From positions 4,938,500 to 5,002,499 of the forward strand of contig WMCF01000007.1 of assembly GCA_009792885.1 (NCBI GenBank): 64,000 bases of DNA, written 5' to 3'. Each line of letters begins with the position of its first letter. Position 1 is the first letter of the stretch. The position numbers and the translations under genes are program-made. This stretch comes from Eremophila alpestris peregrina. Lineage: Eukaryota > Chordata > Aves > Passeriformes > Alaudidae. This document shows positions 14,201-28,796 of the stretch, piece by piece. Below the pieces are notes generated by a model. That model was not told the origin of the DNA. It saw only the letters and a list, made by a program, of their open reading frames with translations, and did no database searches.

Positions 14201-16499
14201 GGCTTTCCCCTTAGCCCCTCCCCCCGCCCATGCCTGTGAGCACAAACCTGACTGTGGAGCCTGCACACATTTTTCCAATCTGGCTCTTTGTCAACAGAGA
14301 GCTTTTTGCTCCCTTACTCCAAGGTGCTATGATTGATCAGTGATCACAAATACTATTTCTACACCAAGGGCTTCCTGATTCACTCTCCTCACTTGGTAAG
14401 TATTCCCTCTTCCTTGTGATTTATCTCAAGGCATACACTTCCCCTCTCCTGACAGTATGTTTCTTGCTTGCTCTCCCTAAGCAATGGCAGTCAGCTCACC
14501 CCAGCACATACCCCAGCCTTCCTTCCCACACCCAACTCTTCTTACAGGCACAGCATCAGCATGGTCAACACTCCCCAGCTTCAAGAGGACAACCCACAGA
14601 CTTGGCATCACACTTTTTTCCCCTACTCTAAGCAGAAGTCCAAACATAGGGAGGGGAGTAGAAAAGACCCCTAGTTCCCTTCCCACTCCAGATCAGCACG
14701 GAGGTGCAACACAGGAGTACCTCTGGGACTAACTTCCAGAGACAGATCTGCAACAGCCACTTCCAGGAAAGCAACCTGCTTCCACTGCATGGTGCAATGG
14801 ATCATCAGTCTCTTACACATGTGATGCAGTCAGAGAGAAGAGGAAGTCCTGACCCGTTTTGTGTCAGCACAAGTTTCTGGTATGTTAAGAAACTTCCTGG
14901 AGGCTGAAGAATCAGACAACTGTGATTAATGGGATCCTGTGAATCCTAATGGCGTAAAAATAAAAGGTGACCATTTTCCACTATGATTTCATTCTTTGTA
15001 TGCATCAGTTCTCTGATTACTCCTTCCTACCCCAAACACCACTCAGAGAGAAATTAGAGTATACCAGCTACATCAGCCAGCAGCAATGCAGCAATGCAGC
15101 AAAAGCTCAGAGTCATTGCAGGGCCTGCATGGGGAATGGAGAGCCAGAAACAGGGACATGTGAGGACACCAGTCTCCTGTCACTCCAATCAGGGTCCTCT
15201 GTGATTTTACTTTTCAGGTAACATATCAAATTAGACAAGAGCCCAACAGTACATTAAATCTCCTCTGCAGAGATTTTGGGTGATCTCTTTTTGCTGCTAG
15301 GGTAGTTTTGAAAAAAACCCAAGCCTTAAATAGGAGGTTGTGAGACTATAAACAAACCATGGACACTTTACAGGGCTGCCCAGAGGGGAAGCTGGAGTGT
15401 GACTGAGGAGAGGTTGCTATAACTAATGGAGCCAGCCTTTCAAGAAGTCTCTTTGGAATAGAATATATCTTATTTCCAATCAGAAAAGAAAACAGTCAAT
15501 TCCTGTTATCCTATAGGAGAAGGGGTAATTGTCTCCTACTGCTCTGGTCAACATATCTTTTTCTTTCACAACGACATTTCCTAATTTCCTTCCAGACTTA
15601 CAGCTACCACAGAAGAAACCACAAGACATGAACATCTTTGATCATATCAAAAGCACGTCTCCTTCAACAGTGCAAATCTTTCCTTGCATTTCACAGCATT
15701 ATCGTCACTTGTAGAAAAGTCACAGTTTCAGTCTTACCCTCCTGAGGTCAATTTTTCTGCTGACACATACCTAGACCAAACCAGGACTGTTCCCAACTAA
15801 GTAATAGTGATGCTGATTCCTTTAGGTTTCTGAAACTGCTCTGGGATTTAGACCACAATGGCACTGCCTAGCCATCTCAAATCTCAGAGCAGAAGTATCT
15901 CTGTTTCACAGATTGAGAAAGAAGGGCAAAGAGAAGAGCACTGATTTGCCCACACAGCAAAATGGATATCAAGAATAAGAGCTAAACCCCAAAATGTTTC
16001 TCCCTCTATGCCTATTACTAAGACACAGTGAAAAGTGGCAAGATAGAAGTATGTGTTTGTTCATTGTTACACTACTGCGTACTTAACTAGAGAGGAAACC
16101 TGAAAAAACAAAGACCTTTACTTCTATTTTGAATTAAACAGGTCAGATGTAAGTTGCACAACTTCTCTGATGTAATTCAGGGAAAGGTGGCAAAAGATAA
16201 AATCCCATATCAACAGTTTGGTAAGGACCCCTGGTGACAACACAATAAGTCAAGAGAACTGCCATAGTTTATTTCATCCAGAAAAATAAGGAGTCTTGCC
16301 ATGTCTGCCCTGGTTACTAAGTGCCCTGGCAACACACTCCTTCACCAGATTTGGCTGTGCTGCTCCACTCAGGATGGAACTGCTGCAGCTGAAGTTTTCG
16401 TAACTCCCTTTAGTGCTAAAGTCACTTCTTGAGTACTAGCTAAAAAAGAAAAAGAGAAAACCCCACCCATTCTGTGTATGTTCTCTTAGACGCATATCT

Positions 16500-16690
16500 C
16501 AATATGAAGTATTTTTCTTAAAGAACATAAAAAGCGATAAAACATTTTTTCAAAGCAGAATGTCAGTACTCCAGTTTACTTTGTAATCGTCGGTTTTGAG
16601 CTTTTAAATTGCACAGAATGTATTCGGTATCTAAGATGATTGCAATAGGAGTCAATAAAAACTAGTTCTTCCTGTTCCAACAATAGCACT
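16500..16690. promoter_or_regulatory. Candidate conserved non-coding element
   Basis: This block retains several CpGs (AAGCGAT, TAATCGTCGG, TTCGGTA) in AT-rich surroundings and has dense homeodomain-like words. No protein frame fits. Function is inferred from composition only. Confidence 0.25.
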
Positions 16691-19272
16691 CACTTTTTTT
16701 AGGTTCTTCTTGCTCACAGCTTGGCAAATGCCTGAATTTCTCTTCTTGCAGACATCCTCAGAAATTATGCAGGAACACCAACTTGAATCACACTGTTGAC
16801 AGCATCAAAGCTAGCAGGTCTCACATTCAAGTGCACAGCAACGTCATTAACTTAACCCCGGGGTTTTCCCTACTGTAGTAAGAAGGGAAATAAATCAGCA
16901 TTGAGAATGAATTATATCCATCTTATTTCTTAAATGATTTTTGGTGCTTTGTGCCCTCCTTAATCTCCCAGGATTCCCACAGTATATTTGGAGTCAGAAC
17001 ACAAAACATGCTCATTCACCTCTCTATGATAATCATAACAAAAGGAAACAAAAAGAGATTTTTTCTTTTAACTGGCAAGAAAAAGGTCTACAATACCTCT
17101 GCTCAGACAAAAGCTATGGTAGAACAGAAATTTATGATCTGGGTATTTTTGGTTACTTTAAGCATAATTATGTGGTGAAGCTGATGATTATCATATCTTT
17201 CTCCATTAAAAAACCTTCTATAACAATAAAATATCCAAAGGCTGAGGCTGAATGTAGAGTGGCTAATGTCATCAGTGCTGAGCTAATAAGTGACTAAGTT
17301 TTGACTTACATTGGACTGTCACACAAAGCTCTTCTGTGTCCTCTTCCTCTTGAAGCTCCCCAGCAGCTTTTGGCAGCCCTTGCCATTCCCAAGATTAGCC
17401 CAAATTGGGTCAGAATTTATCTGAGGAGGGGGGAAACTTTTTTCTTCTGCTTTCTGCTGGGGAAGAGAAGATCAGGGACTCCTTCAAGTTGTAAAAATAA
17501 GAGCTAGTGTCAGGATCTGTCAGATGCACTGGCATAAATACAGAAAAATTCTCCGGAAGTAATGAAGATTGAGTGATGAGATGCACATTTTGAAGTTCAT
17601 ACTCAGATTACCCCTTGTGACGACAAACCTCCTGGAAAATAGCACTTAACACCAAGAAATATTATTTCTTCAAACTGATGAACAGAAATCTGGACTTTCA
17701 GAATTAGAACATATTTTTGTCCTTTCATAAACTACTTTTATGGAAAATGCAGGGATGCCACTTGTACTGATTGGTTTTTTAAGGCATTTAAGGTAATTTT
17801 AATTCCTTGAGATATATTGGAAAGTTGTTCAAATTAGTCTTTTTCCAGGGTAAAGCCTCCATCCTACACTAATCCACTATGGGCAAACCCCTTGGTCAGC
17901 ATGAAGACTTCCTGGAGTTTGAGAGAGAGTAAATTATAAAAGGAGTCAGAGTTAAATAAGCAGCTTGATTTTCCTTTAGTGATCCACTAAAAGCAACAGA
18001 GTGCTGCAAGAAGATGTAGTAGAGATCACATAATGCCAAGACAAAAACAGTAGTAAAAGGACTCACAGATGCAAGATTTGGCTAAAAACTCAAGTATCAC
18101 TGGAATGATAAGAGGTTCTCCAGATCTTACATGGCACTCCCTGAACATTTGTTCAACTACTTTGTTGAGAATTCCTTAACAGCAGGAACAGGCCTGAGAC
18201 TTTATTGGGCTGCACACTGTAGGAACAGCAGAGATTATCAGTGGAACAACAGGATCCTGGGAAAAATGTGTCAGATTTGAGATTTACCTGAAAAACACAG
18301 GGGGAGTATGGGCAAACAAATGGGAAGGAAGCCAAACACAGGATGTGAAGTAAAAATAAGTAAAAGTAAACTTAGTTTATACACACAGTGATCCTTCCTG
18401 AGCCAGTTTTCTCACTAGCAGAATAGGAGTCATGTTCAGTTTGAACAGAAGTAATATTTTTCTAAAAACATAGAAACTTTCTAAGGAATAAAAAGATCAT
18501 GGACTGAAAATCTCTATTCTTCGGAGGAGGTAAAAATTCCCCCAAGTTACTACAATGCCACTGCTGGCATCTCCTCACATACTTGATATTCACTGTTTAC
18601 AAAAATTTGCAAAGTAACAGCGCTGCTAAAAAGTAAGCACTGAAATGTCACCCTGTTAAGTATGCAGAGTGGGAACCTTGCTGCTATTGGACAGCCAGTA
18701 GTCCTCTTTGAATGTGACACAGTTACGGCCAGATGAGGAAAAAAAAGGAAAAAGAAAAAGCTGTACCTTCCAAATGTCCAAATGCCATTTATAAGGCCAT
18801 TTTGGTACAATCCATCAGGAAACATTAGTGCAAGCACACAATCATCCTAGGACTGTAAAGAAGATAGCTCAAAGGAATTTTGGACATGAACGTAATTCAA
18901 TTTTACTGCTTTGCAAAAAATATAGACACCCTATTGAAAGCAATTTAGTCTCCCCTTAGCCAGTCATTGAAAAGGACAGAAACTATGTAGGGACTTGTAC
19001 AATCAAGTAGTTGTCAAAATGTAGATGCCTGTAATAAAGATCACTGCAATTGCTCAATTATTGTTGCTTTCTGCAACATGCATTGACAACCAAAGCCCGA
19101 GGCCTTGCAAAATAACCAGTGAGCAAAACAGACACAAAAGATTCTAAGCAGTGGAGTTAGAGGAGGGGGTAAAATCCACACCCAGAGTAAGGCATGCATC
19201 AAGAGATTTCAAATCCTTTTATACTATTGTTTGTTTTAGTGACGTGAGTGCCCCTCCTGCCATCACCCATCC

Positions 19273-19318
19273 AAAAAAAAAAAAAAAAAAAAAAANAAAA
19301 AAAAAAAAAAAAAAAAAA
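19273..19318. repeat. Long poly-A tract with an unresolved base
   Basis: The tract is 45 A residues interrupted only by an N at 19296. The N marks an unresolved length or join in the assembly, so the real tract may be longer or shorter. Confidence 0.97.
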
Positions 19319-22300
19319 GATTGGAAATTTTCTGTTTTCTCTGCAAGCATCTAACATTTGCCCAGCACTGTCTGGGTGGTCCAAGCTCTTACAGTCCATA
19401 TGCACAGCCCCAGCACCCCGCCCTGCCAGGCTGTGCTCACCATGCTCTGCTCCCTGAGTTTTAGTGATGAAGATCAAGGAAACCGAGCTTAATGAATCCA
19501 AAAACAAAGTAAGAAGACCTGCATAACTTCAAGACTTACTCTCCAATACATTGCCATGCAACTAATCTGCTGTAATTTCAGGATACGTGCATCATGCCCT
19601 TGCAGACAATGTAGCTTATGAGGAGCAATCCTGTTGCCTGCAGTCAGGTTACTTTTTATGAATAAAGGCTTCAGGATCTTGTCCTTAAACAGAAAGCAAT
19701 TCAAGACTCGTGCAGTCTGAATTAAAAAGTTAAGTAGTGACAGTACAATTTGCAACTTCATTTCACATAGTTTGCCATCAAATGCCATGTCTTCCCACAA
19801 AGCCACATTAGCATTGTCTACAATGGTGTATAATAATCTATGATTTAATAAACAAGACATTTTAAAAATACAAAGAGTCTCCCAATCCACTGCCTACAGA
19901 AATTAATGTAAATATCAGTCATGCACTACTTTTAGGCAGAACTTATTATCAATTTGTTAAACTCCTATTAAGAGTCAGATATAAATATAGTTGAAATATA
20001 TAAAAAAATCAGAATTGTGTTTCTGTAATATCCCAGATTCACTAAGGCCAAACACTACTTTTCCTACAACACTACTTCCTAATTAGTGAGTAATTTCAGA
20101 TGGTAAAGCTGAACTGGGGATTATCTTTATATAGCAAGATCTTGGCAGCATGACAGAAAAAATTAAAGGAGCCCGCTGATCAGTTAAAATACTACAGCTC
20201 CAAGTATGTTTGGATGACAGCCAAAGTCTTGGAATTGTTTTGCCATGAAATCTGCTTTAAGGCAGGAAGAACAGGAAAGTTTTCAGTCTGGAAGAGGCTT
20301 CATGATGAAAAGCCTGGAAATCAAGCCCATTATTCACATCCAATCAAGCCTACCCCTCCCTGCTCCTTGCTGTCCGCTCCATCCCCAGCACAGGAATGAC
20401 CATGCATACAAGTGCACTCCACACACCACATACACTCCATACCTCTCACATGCTCTTGGACTTAATTTTTTATAAAATTGCTTAATATTTAATTCAAAAT
20501 TGTACTTTGCCATTTGAGTGAGCTATGCTTGTTTCACATACTACAGGTCACAGAGATGACTGCCATTTATAATAAGTTATTTGCCAGAATTAGATGTAAT
20601 TTAAACCTCCTGGCTCCTAAAGAGAGTAAGTTCAGGTGTACCAAAGAGGCTCTACCTGCTTTTTCCTCTGCCTGCCTGCAGTCTTTAAATCATCCCATAC
20701 TCTTATCTGACAGACAGGTTTCTTTACAGTCAGTGCAGCACAGATACTTATTTAAAATCCAGGTGACATGTAGAACTCTACTGCTCTTTTGGCTGTAGCA
20801 CAGGGAGCTCTCCAGGGCTGCTGCTCTTGGTGATTTACTGTGGTCATGCTCTCACTGAAGTCAGCAAGAACACAGTCCAGGGTCTAATCCTGGAAATCAC
20901 AGGCAATTAAAAAGCAGAGCCTGCACAGCTGTAAAACACTCCCTGAGGAATATTTAAGCATCTTGGTTCCTGGGACACACAAGGAGAGCCCTCCATTCCT
21001 ACCCAGGCCTGCCCTTTGTGCCCATCAAGACTGGAGAAGCAGCCCCAGCAGTTGCAAGAACACTTGCCCTGCACTGATCCCATATTTGTTTCCATACAGA
21101 ATATTCAAAAGGTTTTCGTAAGACCAGCTTGTCACCACACTAGATATTAGACTGCATAGATACTGTAGTGGTTTCACAACAATAAACTGAGTTTCACAAC
21201 TCCTGCTATTCAATTAAAAATTATCTCGTATCAGATGGTAGAAGCTTCAAGTTTGCTAACTCAAATTTCTCTGAGAAATTGTGAGAAGTTAACACTGTGC
21301 TCGCAGGTTTTGGGCCAGCTCAGGTCACCTCTGTCCCAATGGCATCAGAGCATGGATGTCATGGACTCCATGTCAACTGCTCCAGTGCACTGGATGAAAA
21401 TGCAGCTGTCTGTCCTCAGCTGCTCTGTGCTCTGCTGCTCCTGGCACAGCAGCTTCAGTCTGCCTGAACCATGCTGAACCAGAGTGCATGCCTTCTCCAT
21501 AGGCTGTGGAAAGCCATGGCCCCTGACACAGGGCGCTGCCACCAGGGCTGTTATCTGACTTGAATACAGATCTAATTAAGTCTGTCTCACACACACCCTT
21601 TCCCTTTCTCCCTCCCACAGAACCACCAACAATTTGAACTGAATCTTAAGGCTGAATTTCAAGTAAGTCACTCTTTTCCCAACTCCTCACAAGTGTTCTA
21701 ATACCCATTTGTTCTAGAAAATTTACTTAATTGAAAGATTTCTTAGCATAACTTACATGACCAAAATACAGCTTTTAGACTAACAGGTGTAAAGGAAGTA
21801 ATTTCAAATTAACATGGAGAGACCATTTGCCTTTAAGTTATTCTTGTTCCAAGCTTAGACACTTTGAAAATTGGTAGGGAACATGGCAGTTTTACTCACC
21901 AAAGCTTAAACATGACAGAGATATTTATGCATTTTGTTGAAGCCTTTTCTCTGTGCCAGTCTGTACTTAGCAACTCATGGGCAACCTCATAATTACAGTT
22001 TTACACAGATCTCTTGGATCACTTGCAGCTACTACAGAATCACTGAAGTGATGACGCAGGCCCTCATGGTTTTTGAGTACTGAAGAGAATGCATTACAAC
22101 CCCAAATGTTGTTACTCCACAGCAACTGAGCATCTGCTCGTTAAGCCATGGCAGTCAAAGTCTGACAACCTTGGCTCACAGAAGCGGTTAACAGCTGTAA
22201 ACTCTTGGATCTCACCTTGTCCCCTCAGCCATCAGGAAGAAGAGAGCCTGCAGGAAGGACAAGACAGCTCTAAAAGAGCTGAATGAGGAGCAAGTTATGC

Positions 22301-23970
22301 CTCCAAGACCTGAAGCCCGTCAGTGATTCTAGCTACTCTCTGATCTCAGAGAACCATCTTACAGGCTTTGAGGAGACTTCTTGATGGAACCCCTCCAGCA
22401 CAGTCCTTATTTGGCTATTTGTTTTATCTATAAGCCATTTTCTCTTGTTACAGAATCATCAGAAACCATGGATCTTATGCATATGTATCCTAAACTCCAC
22501 CCAGATAATGAAATCCATTGTGTAGATTTTCAAATTCTTCTGCCTTCAGCTGCAGGAAAGGAGTGAAAAGGGTGGGGTGGCCACGCCACTCTGTAGTCTC
22601 ACAGAGCTCAGCTACCATGTGATACCCAACTCTGCTGATCCACTCTGCATTAGGGTGGCACAGATTTATCAATTGATGGCAGTGACCAACTAATGGTAGA
22701 TAAAATGAAGCATGGACCACTTCCAAAGACATGAACTTTCTCATCCTGGGCACACTGCTATAATATTCTCAGAAGAGTAGATGAAATTGCCTCTATTCCT
22801 GATCTATTGCTGTCATGAAATTTGTTTACATTGTCCTGAAATCTGTTTGTAGTGAGAGGGATCCTTTCTGATGCAAAAAGAATGTTAGATTTCTGAAGAT
22901 GGTCAGCTATTCAAAACCGAACTGTATGTTACACAGGGTGATATGTTTTTATAGTATGTTGCATACCTCCTAGGAATATTTTGTTTATGAAGATATTTTA
23001 CTGCTTCATAACTTTTTTGATCCTGAGTATCTTCAGAAAACAAATATTTCATTTAAATGCTTTGACTGGCTTTTGAAACATGCAGAATAAGGCATTGCAA
23101 ACGTTCTCAAATGCAATGCCTCTCAAAGCATGGTTTATTTCCTCAAGCTCTGCTAACTAAAGTTATAATGGATTTTCTGCCAGCTTAGGTCTGTAATTTA
23201 TTACACCAAAGTAATGGTGCTGAAGTCCACTGTTGCAAGTCCAAAGGTTTCTGTTTCCTTCTTATCTGTAGCCAGAGATTTGACTTTCCTCTGGCAGCCC
23301 TGTTGTACCAATCACACAGGGTCAGATCTGCATGCTCAGCACCTCTCAGCAGTCTGGGCAAAGTTGAACCACACTTGCTCTGAGGATGAGGCAGAATGGA
23401 ACACTTTGCCCTCGCCTTCAGAGAGGTCAAAATTCAACTGAACAGTGGTGGCAAAAGGGCTCTGACAGACACAACTGCCTCAGAGAAGTTCATGGTACTA
23501 GAGCTAAGTGAGCTCCCTGATCACAGAGGAGGCCACAGTCTAGTTCAGCTCTTTGCATCCATAAATGCTTGCAGTATTCACCTCATTTTTGTTCTGCTCC
23601 CCATCACCTCCAAAGTACATATATATGGTACTGCTGACCTGGGGAGAAGAGGGAAGTGGAAAACTACTTGGTGTGTTATTTCCACCCCAACTCCTCTGTC
23701 AGGACATCATTTTTCCACTCGTGTCTGTCTACTCGTGGGCAACTGTCAACTTTGCTTGCATCTAATGGCAGATGCATCTAGTGCTACCTAGTAGTTTAAT
23801 GTATTATGAAGACAGAGAAATTCAGGTATGACTTTGAGACCCAGGGTCATCTCAGAACTGCTGACTGAGACAGTCAGGTTTCCCCTACTCTAAATTCAAG
23901 TAACAAGCAAGTTTTCCTTTGCAGGCTACTGTGCTCATAGTACCCAACAGTAGTCCCTTAAACTATGGTT

Positions 23971-24007
23971 TCAGAGTCCACAGACTCTGTGGTATCAGAG
24001 TCCACAG
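23971..24007. repeat. Short direct repeat with a nested palindrome
   Basis: TCAGAGTCCACAG occurs at 23971-23983 and 23995-24007 (24-bp period). Between and overlapping them is CCACAGA-C-TCTGTGG, a perfect palindrome with 7-bp arms (23978-23992). Confidence 0.9.
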
Positions 24008-27000
24008 AAGTATCCTGTATTTTATCTGACCTTCAAAAGGGATCACGTTACCTGATCCATTGATTTGCCTTGTAGTTGATTGAGTGTGACATTAATTTTA
24101 TGCTTACATGTAATTGTACCCATCACTCCCAGAGCATTTTGAGAGAGTGTGGTGCAGACATGTCACTGCATGAAAACTGAGACTTTGACTGCACCAATAA
24201 TTCAAATTAATTAGACTACAATAGTTTTCAAATTGGTTTCATTTCACAAATATGTACAACCTTACAGTGAGGATATTACTAAAAGTTTAAGAACACTTAG
24301 GACGGCATCACATACACCAACAACAGAGTATTTGCTCAGAGGAAGAGCTGCTGTTGAGCTGTTATGTATCTGCAGATGCTATTTTATTAAATCAGATTTC
24401 ATCTCAAGAGAAATTGGGTAAGAGAAGAACAAGGGAGCACTGGCTGTTATCATTCTCTGCATCTTTTTTGCATTGTTAAGTTGGTTTATGGAGTGGTTAT
24501 ATGGGTATTCTTGCAAAACTAATTCTAATTCACTTCATGATCTTATTTGTTTACTTCAGTTCCAAAGGAAGCTGAGTGTAACATACCACTGTATGTGTTC
24601 TCAACACTAAGGCTGTCTTACATGTCACCACAGATATGCTTTATCTCACAGTTAGCATCTAGATTCTTATTTTATTCCCCAAACAATCACAGGAGAATGG
24701 TTTCAGAGAGACAAAGAGAAAATACCTGTTCTGTTAATGATTCAGAAGTGAACAGGAAAAACTTAAGAGTAAGTAAAACTATCCTATGAATCGTGAGGTC
24801 AGTGGAAACCAGACATTGTTTTGTTTGCAGTTAAAGCTCAAAGTGATCCCAAATTATGCCAAAACCCTACCCACTCTGGCTGAAAGACAATCACTGTATT
24901 TGAAAATGAGTCAAGAAAGGGGCACTTAATCAAACTCAAGGCTTCTGCCTTCAAGCAATGCAGATAGACTTACAAATGTAAATATACCCTGACTTCACAA
25001 TCTACAGTACAGTATCTAATTTTTCTCATCTTTCTGATCTTGGATCAAACCCAAGAAAGGGAGGAGAACAGACTTAAGGAGATGGGTAGTCCCTGCTGTA
25101 TTGCTGCTGCTTGCAGTTTCCACTATCTCTATCATTCTCACCCTGTACAGTCTCTTCTCTGCCATGTTATTACCTGAACTTCATCTAGCTATTTTCCATC
25201 AGCCTTCTGATTCTCTTCCTTTGTTTTCTCAAGTTGCCACATTCATCCACAGTAATTCCATTTTCTGCTCAAGAAACCGTTCCAGCCCTCAGCTGCATGT
25301 TTTGTCATCATCACAACTTCATGCAATTCACAGCCCTTTTTACTTCCATTCAAAAGAAGACTCTTGAATTAAGATGCTTTTTGCAAACAGTTCACCTCTA
25401 GTTCCTCATTTAATGTATAGCTGTTCTTTGGTCACTAGCTCCCTGAGCTTTTCCCCAAGACACTCCATCCTGTGAGATGAGGTTTGCAAGGAATTGTTAT
25501 ATTTTGGCCCCTCCTTCTCGGCTTCACCTTCTCTTATCTATTAGCTCGGTACTATTTCTTACCATTCCATATACTCTTCTATGTTTTCTTCCCATTTTCA
25601 TCCATTACAACTTCTCCTTCTAGTTCATAAACACCTGTCACCTGGATTGATACTATAGTTCATCTGTGAGAGAAATCCTATAGGAAGGATGGTCTTCCTT
25701 ATTGCAACAGTGTTCTGTCCTTTTCCAGAACCATCATTCCCTCATCACAGTTTTGTTTCTGCCTCTAACATTACACTCTTCCACCAGTTCTCTTTGCACA
25801 AGTTGTTGCTGATTTAATCTATAGAAAAAAAATAGACCATATTAATTTTCCCACAACTCCTTTTATCCTTCCATATCACCAGATTATAATTTTTTTATGT
25901 TTACAGGGGCCGATCTTGCTTCCAGCCTAGGACATCAAATGCTGCTGCTACTACAACAGAACAAAACCAAAAAAACTCCAACGTTCCCACCACAACCACC
26001 ACCCCCCTCAAAAAAGCCCAAAGAAACCAAGCAGTCAAAATCTGTCAGCCAGAGTCTGCCTTATTTCATAAGGCAGAGAGTATGAAGAGCATTCAGTTCC
26101 TGAACAAAACACCTCAGCATCCTTTCTGAGCAAGCATCAATGCTTCCCTCAAAATAATCAAGAGGTGAACCATTAGCTACAAACGCAACTGTTCTTCAGA
26201 GTTCTTCCTCGGGCAAGCAAGCAGTTATTTTAACCATCTAAGGTCTGAGGTTCTAAGAGTCTCAAACCCTACCTGCTCCTCTTGTACTGGGGCCCAGTAT
26301 ATCATCTGGGGATCATATTCCCAGGCTTACTTCCAACACCTGTTTGGCACAGGACCAGCTGCTCCCCTACATCCTTAAAAGCATTTTCTCCCTATCACAC
26401 TGCTCTTTAACTCTTCAGTGCACTGGTGACCCCATCTGAGATGGATGTAGCTCACACCTGCTCCCATCCCCTCCCTTCTCCCTGGACCTAACCTGCCATT
26501 CTTCCCTCCAGAGCAAGGGAAAGCTTCTCCCAGCTACTGACATCCACCCTTAGGCACTGCCTTCCCGAGGTGCTTCCATGCTTTCCTTTCATCTTAATGC
26601 TTTTTTAAAGCCCTGCTTCACTAGGAAGACCTTCAGGAAGACCATTAGAAGAGGTCTGCTGGCATCATCATCTATCAGGCTGTGCTGCAGCTTCTCAGTT
26701 TCCTCCTATCCTGCCAAAATGTGTTCAGCCTTTGACCCAGACCGAGCTCCTCAGGGTGGGTGGGAATATTTGTTTGCACAGAATCTATTAGCAAAAGCAA
26801 TCCTCTATGCTCTAGTAATTAATAACCACAATTCAGACACTTATGGCACAACATTTCCATACTTGACAACCTTATTTAAGGAAGTATTTCCCTCCTATTT
26901 TGTTTTCAAATACTGCTTTTACTCAACTCAGGCAAAGTGGGGGAAAAGGAGGACACTGCACAGAAATCTCAAGATGAATTAGCAGAATGGCAGTATTCCT

Positions 27001-28775
27001 TGAAAACAACAGCCTTCCTGCTGAAAATAATTGTGTCTGAAAAATTATTGTTTTAATCCCTGGCCCAATACACAGAGATTTCAAACCCATGTTCTGTAGG
27101 TCACTGTGTTTTCCCCTGCAGCTCAAAACTAGTCATGAATTTATATCAACATCAACAGTTTCAGGCTTCTACCTCACCATTTACTCACCATTACATTTTA
27201 TTTTTTCCTTTTGACATTTTCAGTACAGAAGTTCAGCCTGTCATTTCAAATTGTTCTTTCAATATAAATTTAATTTTAAAATAAACAGAAAACAAAAGGG
27301 AATGTTTGTTTGGGGTCTTTTTTCTGAACCAGTGGAGATTTGTGGGATGTTTCAGGGAAAAGAATAAAAAAAAGAGGGGGAAAAAAACCAAAATTACTTC
27401 TGTATCTCCACTTTTTTTTCCCCATTTTTACCAACCCAAATATTGTTATTAGTAAAACTGCAATTTGCAAGCAACTGCCTTAGTCTAGATAGTACATTAT
27501 TTTCTCCTGGTTTCCAGTGAAAAAAAAGATCAGATTTTAGTGTTATTTTCCAAGAACATTCCTGATGCCACTTCCACAAGAATGCCACTGCAGATAACTG
27601 AATGGCCCTCTACCTCTTCAGGTCCTCCACCCATCCAAGCACACCTTGGTGGCAGGGCAGTCCAAAGCATAGCCTTGGGCTATTTGCCCAAGAACTGTTT
27701 CTGCACAGCGTTGTGCAGGCAGATTTCTTGGGGAATGTCCCTGCAAAGCCTACAGCCACATCCCTATGATCTGTGCATGCTGCAGCCAAGATATTCCAGG
27801 TGCCCTTCCCATGACCATCCATCAACCCGTGTAGAGTTTCTGTGAGCCAACAAGGTCAGGTCCATGAACCCTGGCAGAGATGCAAGCTGTATTTTAAACA
27901 CACCAAACAGCAGAAGCCATCTAAGGTGCGTCCTGACCTTGTAGATCACATTACATCTGCACAGCTGGGCTGAGCTGGGCTCCTTCCTCAGGGTCACCAG
28001 CACCATGGTGACCTTTGGGCAAGAAGCAGCTTCTCACACCAGAGGCTGACTGTATGACCTCTGCACCTTCTGAGGCTTCAGCAGACTGGGTTTCCTGGAG
28101 TCTGGACTCTCCACACTCCCAGCCCCCCTGCCTGTTGCTCACCTCTGCCTGACTTGCAACACTGCTTTTTCCACAGCATTTCATCAGCCTGTTGTAGCAA
28201 TTTGGGCCCATGCTCAGCTTTCAGGCTGATTTTGCCAGCCCCATTGTGACACTGCATGTTGGAGAAACATGCACGATTCCAAGTGCAAAACTATTCAAAA
28301 TGGTCATCTCTGCAGTGCCTTCAGCAGCAAAGACTGGACAGTAACATCGAGGAGAATGATAATATTTTGCAAGTTACAAGCATATGTCCTTTGCATGTAT
28401 TATGTGTTATGCATTTGCTGTGAAAACCTGAGCCTTTTGCTGGGCATGCAAGGTAGGTAGAGCAGAGGGAATTGTAGTTGATGGGAAAAGCTAAGTGGGT
28501 AAAAGGTTAAAATAATGTCACTGGCTTGGGCTTCCCGAAAGAATGCAACCAGTTATCTGAGATCAGAGTTAACCATTCACATATGCTGAGGTGCCCTGAG
28601 GGGACAAAATAGGATCGAACTGTTCCCATTGGTACAGAGAATTAGAATTCATTAGGGAGAGGATCACTGAGGCAAGAGATAACCTAATAAAGAAGGGAGG
28701 AGGTTACAAAAGGCTCTCATTTTCACAATAATTGTACAACCTGCACCGTATGCCCATCAAGTGATTCTACATTAA

Positions 28776-28796
28776 AAAACAAACAAACAAACAAAA
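28776..28796. repeat. (AAAC)n microsatellite
   Basis: About four to five units of the A3C tetranucleotide near 28780. Confidence 0.85.

Larger units (their letters stand above)
1672..16500. other. Gene-poor intergenic region
   Basis: This region is AT-rich with only short open frames, none with recognisable domains or codon structure. It contains homopolymer tracts, a short tandem duplication (5638-5692) and the motif-rich patch noted at 11080-11260. No exon, tRNA or miRNA hairpin was recognised on either strand. Confidence 0.6.

Noticed and set aside
26578..26982. 134-codon plus frame
   Set aside because: It has no domain, no flanking splice signals that make sense, and lies in AT-rich intergenic DNA.
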